From: Ga0077555 sp963741565
GTDB taxonomy: Bacteria > Pseudomonadota > Alphaproteobacteria > Rhizobiales > Hyphomicrobiaceae
Length of the DNA stretch: 64,000 nt
NCBI GenBank assembly: GCA_963741565.1
Contig: CAVUIK010000008.1
Coordinates: 434,001 to 498,000, forward strand
Direction of reading: 5' to 3'
This document shows, piece after piece, positions 60,916 to 64,000 of the stretch (position 1 is the stretch's first letter; the number at the start of each line of letters is the position of its first letter). A program made the translations under genes and the position numbers. Below the pieces are notes generated by a model. That model saw only the letters and a program-made list of their open reading frames with translations. It was not told the DNA's origin and ran no database searches.

Positions 60916-63810
60916 ATGGACAAGAACAAGATGCTCATCGACGCCACCCACCCGGAAGAGACCCGGGTGGTGGTGCTGCGGAATGGCCGTGTAGAGGAGT
61001 TCGATTACGAATTTGCCGCCCGCAAACTTCTCAGGGGCAATATCTACCTCGCCAAAGTGACCCGAGTGGAGCCTTCCCTGCAGGCGGCCTTCGTCGAGTA
61101 CGGAGGAAACCGTCACGGCTTCCTCGCCTTCGACGAGATCCATCCCGACTATTACCAGATCCCAATCGCCGACCGTGAGCTGCTAAAGCGCGAGGAAGCG
61201 GAAGCCAAGTCGCGCGCCGACGCCGAGGTCGACGATCGTTCGAACGATCGAGGATCGCGGCGCCGGCGGCGTGGCCGTGGCCGCAGCGATAGCAGCGATA
61301 GCGCCGCGTCGAGCGAACGGCTCGACGCCGATGCCGACTACGGCGGACCGGAGCGTGGCGATCGCGCGGCATCGCTCGAACATGTTGATCGCGATGAGCC
61401 ACTGCGCCACGACTTGGACGACCAGCCACGGTCGGATTTCGCGCCGCGTGACGACCTTGGCGACCCCGCCCCACAGCATGATTATCCGGACGATATCGAG
61501 ACTGGCGATGCATTGGCAGCGGCCGATGGCGACGCCGCCGATGACCAGATCGAGCAAGTCGCGACCGGCGATGATGCCCTTGAGGAGTTGCCTGAGCGTC
61601 CGCGTCGCCGTGCCCGCCAATACAAGATCCAGGAAGTCATCAAACGCCGCCAGATCATCCTGATCCAGGTCGTCAAGGAAGAGCGCGGCAACAAGGGCGC
61701 TGCGTTGACGACCTACATCTCGCTTGCTGGCCGCTACACGGTATTGATGCCGAACACGGGTCGCGGCGGCGGCATCAGCCGCAAGATCACACAACCCCAG
61801 GACCGACGCCGCCTCAAGGCCATCGCCGAGGATCTCGACGTGTCGGAGGGCATGGGTCTCATCATTCGCACAGCCGGTGCATCCCGCAGCCTGCAGGACA
61901 TCAAACGCGACTACGAGTACCTGCTGCGGCTTTGGGAAAGCGTTCGCGAACTCACGCTCTCGTCGACGGCGCCGTGCCTCGTCTACGAGGAAGGCAATCT
62001 GATCAAGCGGTCGATCCGGGATCTCTATTCGAAGGACATAGACGATGTGATCGTCGCTGGAGACGGCGCCTACCGCGAGGCGAGCGATTTCATGGGCATG
62101 CTGATGCCCGGAAATGCGAACTACGTTGTGCGGTATCAGGAACCGGAGCCGCTCTTCACCCGGTATGGCATCGAGCGCCAGCTCAATGCGATGTTCAGTC
62201 CCTACGTAACGCTGCGCTCCGGCGGCTACTGCGTCATCAATCAGACCGAAGCCCTGGTTGCAGTCGACGTCAACTCAGGAAAGTCGACGCGCGAATTCTC
62301 CATCGAGGAAACGGCGCTCAACACCAACCTTGAAGCTGCCGAAGAGATTGCGCGCCAGCTGAAATTGCGCGACCTCGCGGGCCTGATCGTCATTGACTTT
62401 ATTGACATGGAGGAGCGGCGGAACAATCGCAAGGTCGAGAACCGCTTGAAGGATGCGCTGCGCTTTGATCGCGCGCGCATTCAGGTTGGTCGCATCTCGC
62501 ACTTCGGCCTTATGGAGATGTCACGCCAACGCTTGCGCACCGGCGTTCTCGAAGGCTCGACGTCCCAATGCCCGCACTGCCAGGGCACCGGCATCATCCG
62601 CTCGGTCGAGTCGGTTGCCCTCGCCGTCTTGCGGTCACTCGAGGATCATCTCCTGAAGCAAGTTTCGTCCCTGTCGGCGAGCATGGCGGCAGGCGTTGCG
62701 CTCTACATTCTCAATCACAAGCGCCCATTCATCACGGAGATGGAGCGGCGCTATGGCGTGCAGATCACGGTCGAAGCCAGCGATCGGATGCAGGGCGCCA
62801 ATTTCGCCATTGAACGAACGGCCGTGCCCGTCGTCGCCGTAAAGCCGACCGGACGCGGTGCGGTCAGTATGGAGTGGGGTTTCGATGGCGAGGAGCCAGT
62901 CGAAGCGCCACGGCGCGATGAACGGACCCCGGATCGGGATCGGGATCGGGATCGGCCGCGTGATCGCGTCCATCACCACGACCATAGCCACGACGACAAT
63001 GACCGTGACGATCGCCCGGCTCGCGGGCATGACGTCGGCAATGGTTTTGACGACGAACCCCAGGGTGACGGCCGCGGTGGCGAAGAGCGGAATGGCCGCC
63101 GCCGGCGGCGCGGACGCCGTGACCGGGTTGAAGGCGGCGAAGGCCGCGGTCACGACCGGGACCGCAATGCTCCGTCGCGCGATCATGGGCGAGGCCCGCG
63201 TCCCGGCACGGAAGCGTCGAGCCGCTGGCGGGATGACGACGTTGACCCACGTGACAGCGTCGCAGCCGCTCCGCTGCGCGACCGGGACGATCGCCCGCCC
63301 CCAGAAGACGATGTGATTGAACCGGTTCGGGAGCAGCGCGGCCCTGATGCTCCGCGAGGAGACCGGGACGACGGTGAGGAGAGCCGCCGCCGCCGCCGGC
63401 GTGGCCGACGTGGTGGCCGATCCCGTGGCCGTGACGGCGAACGAGAGGAGGGCCGCGATGGTCGTGAGACACGCGAGAACCGCCCTGTCTCGACCGAAGC
63501 TGGCGACTGGGGCGTAACGGACACGGTTCGCCCCGATGCGGATCAACCGCCGGCCTATCGCGAGCCGTCGCCAATGCCTCGTGATGCACAGCCGGAGCGG
63601 GGCGAGCAGTCGCCCAGGCGCTCAACCATCATCGAAACCGTTGATTCACCGCCGCCTTCGGCCGATCATCCGCCGCGCGTGCCAGAGCCTCAACGCCTGG
63701 TCGAAACGGCGCAGCGCCCGCCTGTTCAGGACACCGCGCCTCCGCCTTCCGACGAGCCTTCCGGCGCCTCGCGCAAAGGATGGTGGCAGCGTCGCTTCGG
63801 CGGCGGTTGA
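60916..63810 (+). CDS. rne: ribonuclease E
   Basis: A 964-residue endoribonuclease that organises mRNA decay and rRNA processing. The N-terminal KMLIDATHPEETRVVVLRNG is standard. The S1 domain is split by an acidic/basic insertion at about residues 100-230, a feature of alphaproteobacterial RNase E. Catalytic aspartates are D451 (VAVDVNSGKST) and D494 (LIVIDFIDMEE), and the Zn-link is CPHCQ at 552-556. The C-terminal 300 residues are Arg/Asp/Glu-rich and disordered, ending in a short conserved-looking GWWQRRFGGG; this part normally scaffolds degradosome partners. AGGA lies about ten bases before the ATG. A terminator follows. Confidence 0.95.
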   Translation: MDKNKMLIDATHPEETRVVVLRNGRVEEFDYEFAARKLLRGNIYLAKVTRVEPSLQAAFVEYGGNRHGFLAFDEIHPDYYQIPIADRELLKREEAEAKSRADAEVDDRSNDRGSRRRRRGRGRSDSSDSAASSERLDADADYGGPERGDRAASLEHVDRDEPLRHDLDDQPRSDFAPRDDLGDPAPQHDYPDDIETGDALAAADGDAADDQIEQVATGDDALEELPERPRRRARQYKIQEVIKRRQIILIQVVKEERGNKGAALTTYISLAGRYTVLMPNTGRGGGISRKITQPQDRRRLKAIAEDLDVSEGMGLIIRTAGASRSLQDIKRDYEYLLRLWESVRELTLSSTAPCLVYEEGNLIKRSIRDLYSKDIDDVIVAGDGAYREASDFMGMLMPGNANYVVRYQEPEPLFTRYGIERQLNAMFSPYVTLRSGGYCVINQTEALVAVDVNSGKSTREFSIEETALNTNLEAAEEIARQLKLRDLAGLIVIDFIDMEERRNNRKVENRLKDALRFDRARIQVGRISHFGLMEMSRQRLRTGVLEGSTSQCPHCQGTGIIRSVESVALAVLRSLEDHLLKQVSSLSASMAAGVALYILNHKRPFITEMERRYGVQITVEASDRMQGANFAIERTAVPVVAVKPTGRGAVSMEWGFDGEEPVEAPRRDERTPDRDRDRDRPRDRVHHHDHSHDDNDRDDRPARGHDVGNGFDDEPQGDGRGGEERNGRRRRRGRRDRVEGGEGRGHDRDRNAPSRDHGRGPRPGTEASSRWRDDDVDPRDSVAAAPLRDRDDRPPPEDDVIEPVREQRGPDAPRGDRDDGEESRRRRRRGRRGGRSRGRDGEREEGRDGRETRENRPVSTEAGDWGVTDTVRPDADQPPAYREPSPMPRDAQPERGEQSPRRSTIIETVDSPPPSADHPPRVPEPQRLVETAQRPPVQDTAPPPSDEPSGASRKGWWQRRFGGG
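62931..62955 (+). repeat. rne: short tandem repeat of GGGATC inside rne
   Basis: Four copies of a six-base unit (GGATCG-phase) encode an alternating Asp-Arg run in the disordered C-terminal region. Such a repeat can change length by slippage without breaking the frame. Confidence 0.7.
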
Positions 63811-63834
63811 TCCCGCCCCTCCGAAACCGACGAA

Positions 63835-63863
63835 AACGGGCCCGCGAGGGCCCGTTGTTGTTT
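63835..63863 (+). terminator. rho-independent terminator after rne
   Basis: AACGGGCCC (63835-63843), loop GCGA, and GGGCCCGTT (63848-63856) form a strong stem 25 bases after the rne stop, followed by a T-rich GTTGTTT stretch. Confidence 0.85.
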
Positions 63864-63975
63864 CTGCCCGGCGAACATCACACATGACTACTGCGTATTC
63901 CCCGGCTGCGCGCTAGGCTTGCGACCGATCCTTCCACGGCACTTCCACACTGAGCAGCAACAAGCGGGGACACCG

Positions 63976-64000
63976 ATGCTCGACCTCATCATTCAAGGCG
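63976..64000 (+). CDS. start of a gene, possibly amidohydrolase/hydantoinase-like (runs off window)
   Basis: Only eight codons are in view (MLDLIIQG), preceded by GGGGAC about six bases upstream. This opening is common in dihydropyrimidinase-type and other amidohydrolases, which begin with a short beta strand of this kind, but eight residues cannot prove the family. Confidence 0.3.

Noticed and set aside
60413..60994. 193-codon plus-strand open frame overlapping the rne start
   Set aside because: It overlaps rne in another frame and its translation has no recognisable feature.

Overview
The window is a GC-rich chromosomal segment of an alphaproteobacterium. Gene content and order (pgsA-like, AI-2E permease, hdaA, ppk, ppx in one run; thiS-thiG-thiE; zur-znuC-znuB; amiC divergent from rne; prfB next to a class A penicillin-binding protein) point to Hyphomicrobiales, close to the Bradyrhizobium/Rhodopseudomonas/Xanthobacteraceae group. 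This placement is an inference from synteny and protein style, not from a marker-gene tree. I found no rRNA, tRNA, CRISPR array, transposase or prophage.

Layout. 1-7.8 kb: partial alpha/beta hydrolase, a TauD-type dioxygenase, then the core run pgsA-like / AI-2E permease / hdaA / ppk / ppx. 7.8-13.3 kb: periplasmic rhodanese, Tex, and a two-gene ABC exporter. 13.4-25.4 kb: a catabolic accessory stretch with a maleate-isomerase-like enzyme, a CurA-type reductase, a receptor-channel fusion, an NHL propeller, a nu-class-like GST, two LLM flavin enzymes, a second TauD enzyme and a ThDP enzyme. 25.4-31.7 kb: gpmI, then a GbsR-type regulator with a DUF4166 protein and a membrane-anchored epimerase, then a thiolase/OB-fold pair. 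31.7-42 kb, minus strand: M20 peptidase, DUF3365 haem protein, CHAD protein, thiE-thiG-thiS, ggt, ispG, znuB-znuC-zur. 42-48.2 kb: divergent thiolase, macro domain, a large uncharacterised membrane/coiled-coil protein with a helical partner, DUF2853. 48.3-54.8 kb, minus strand: a three-gene nitrile hydratase/thiocyanate-hydrolase-like enzyme, an amidase and a DctPQM TRAP transporter, readable as a nitrile or amide utilisation locus. 54.8-64 kb: prfB with its programmed frameshift, PBP1A, AmiC, and divergent RNase E.

Most notable: (1) at 15172-17469, one protein carries a type I periplasmic-binding domain followed by a complete pentameric ligand-gated ion channel (YPFDTQ Pro-loop motif, four membrane helices, pore-lining Glu at -2' and Leu at 9'). 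(2) The nitrile-hydratase-like enzyme has its beta subunit split over two genes and a 16-histidine leader on alpha. (3) Near-identical palindromes overlap the start codons of a GbsR regulator and the next gene, suggesting an autoregulated operon. (4) Four genes (thiolase, ispG, the large membrane protein, dctQ) each look broken by one extra base. Since ispG is normally essential, sequencing or assembly indels are the simplest explanation, in contrast to the real programmed frameshift in prfB.
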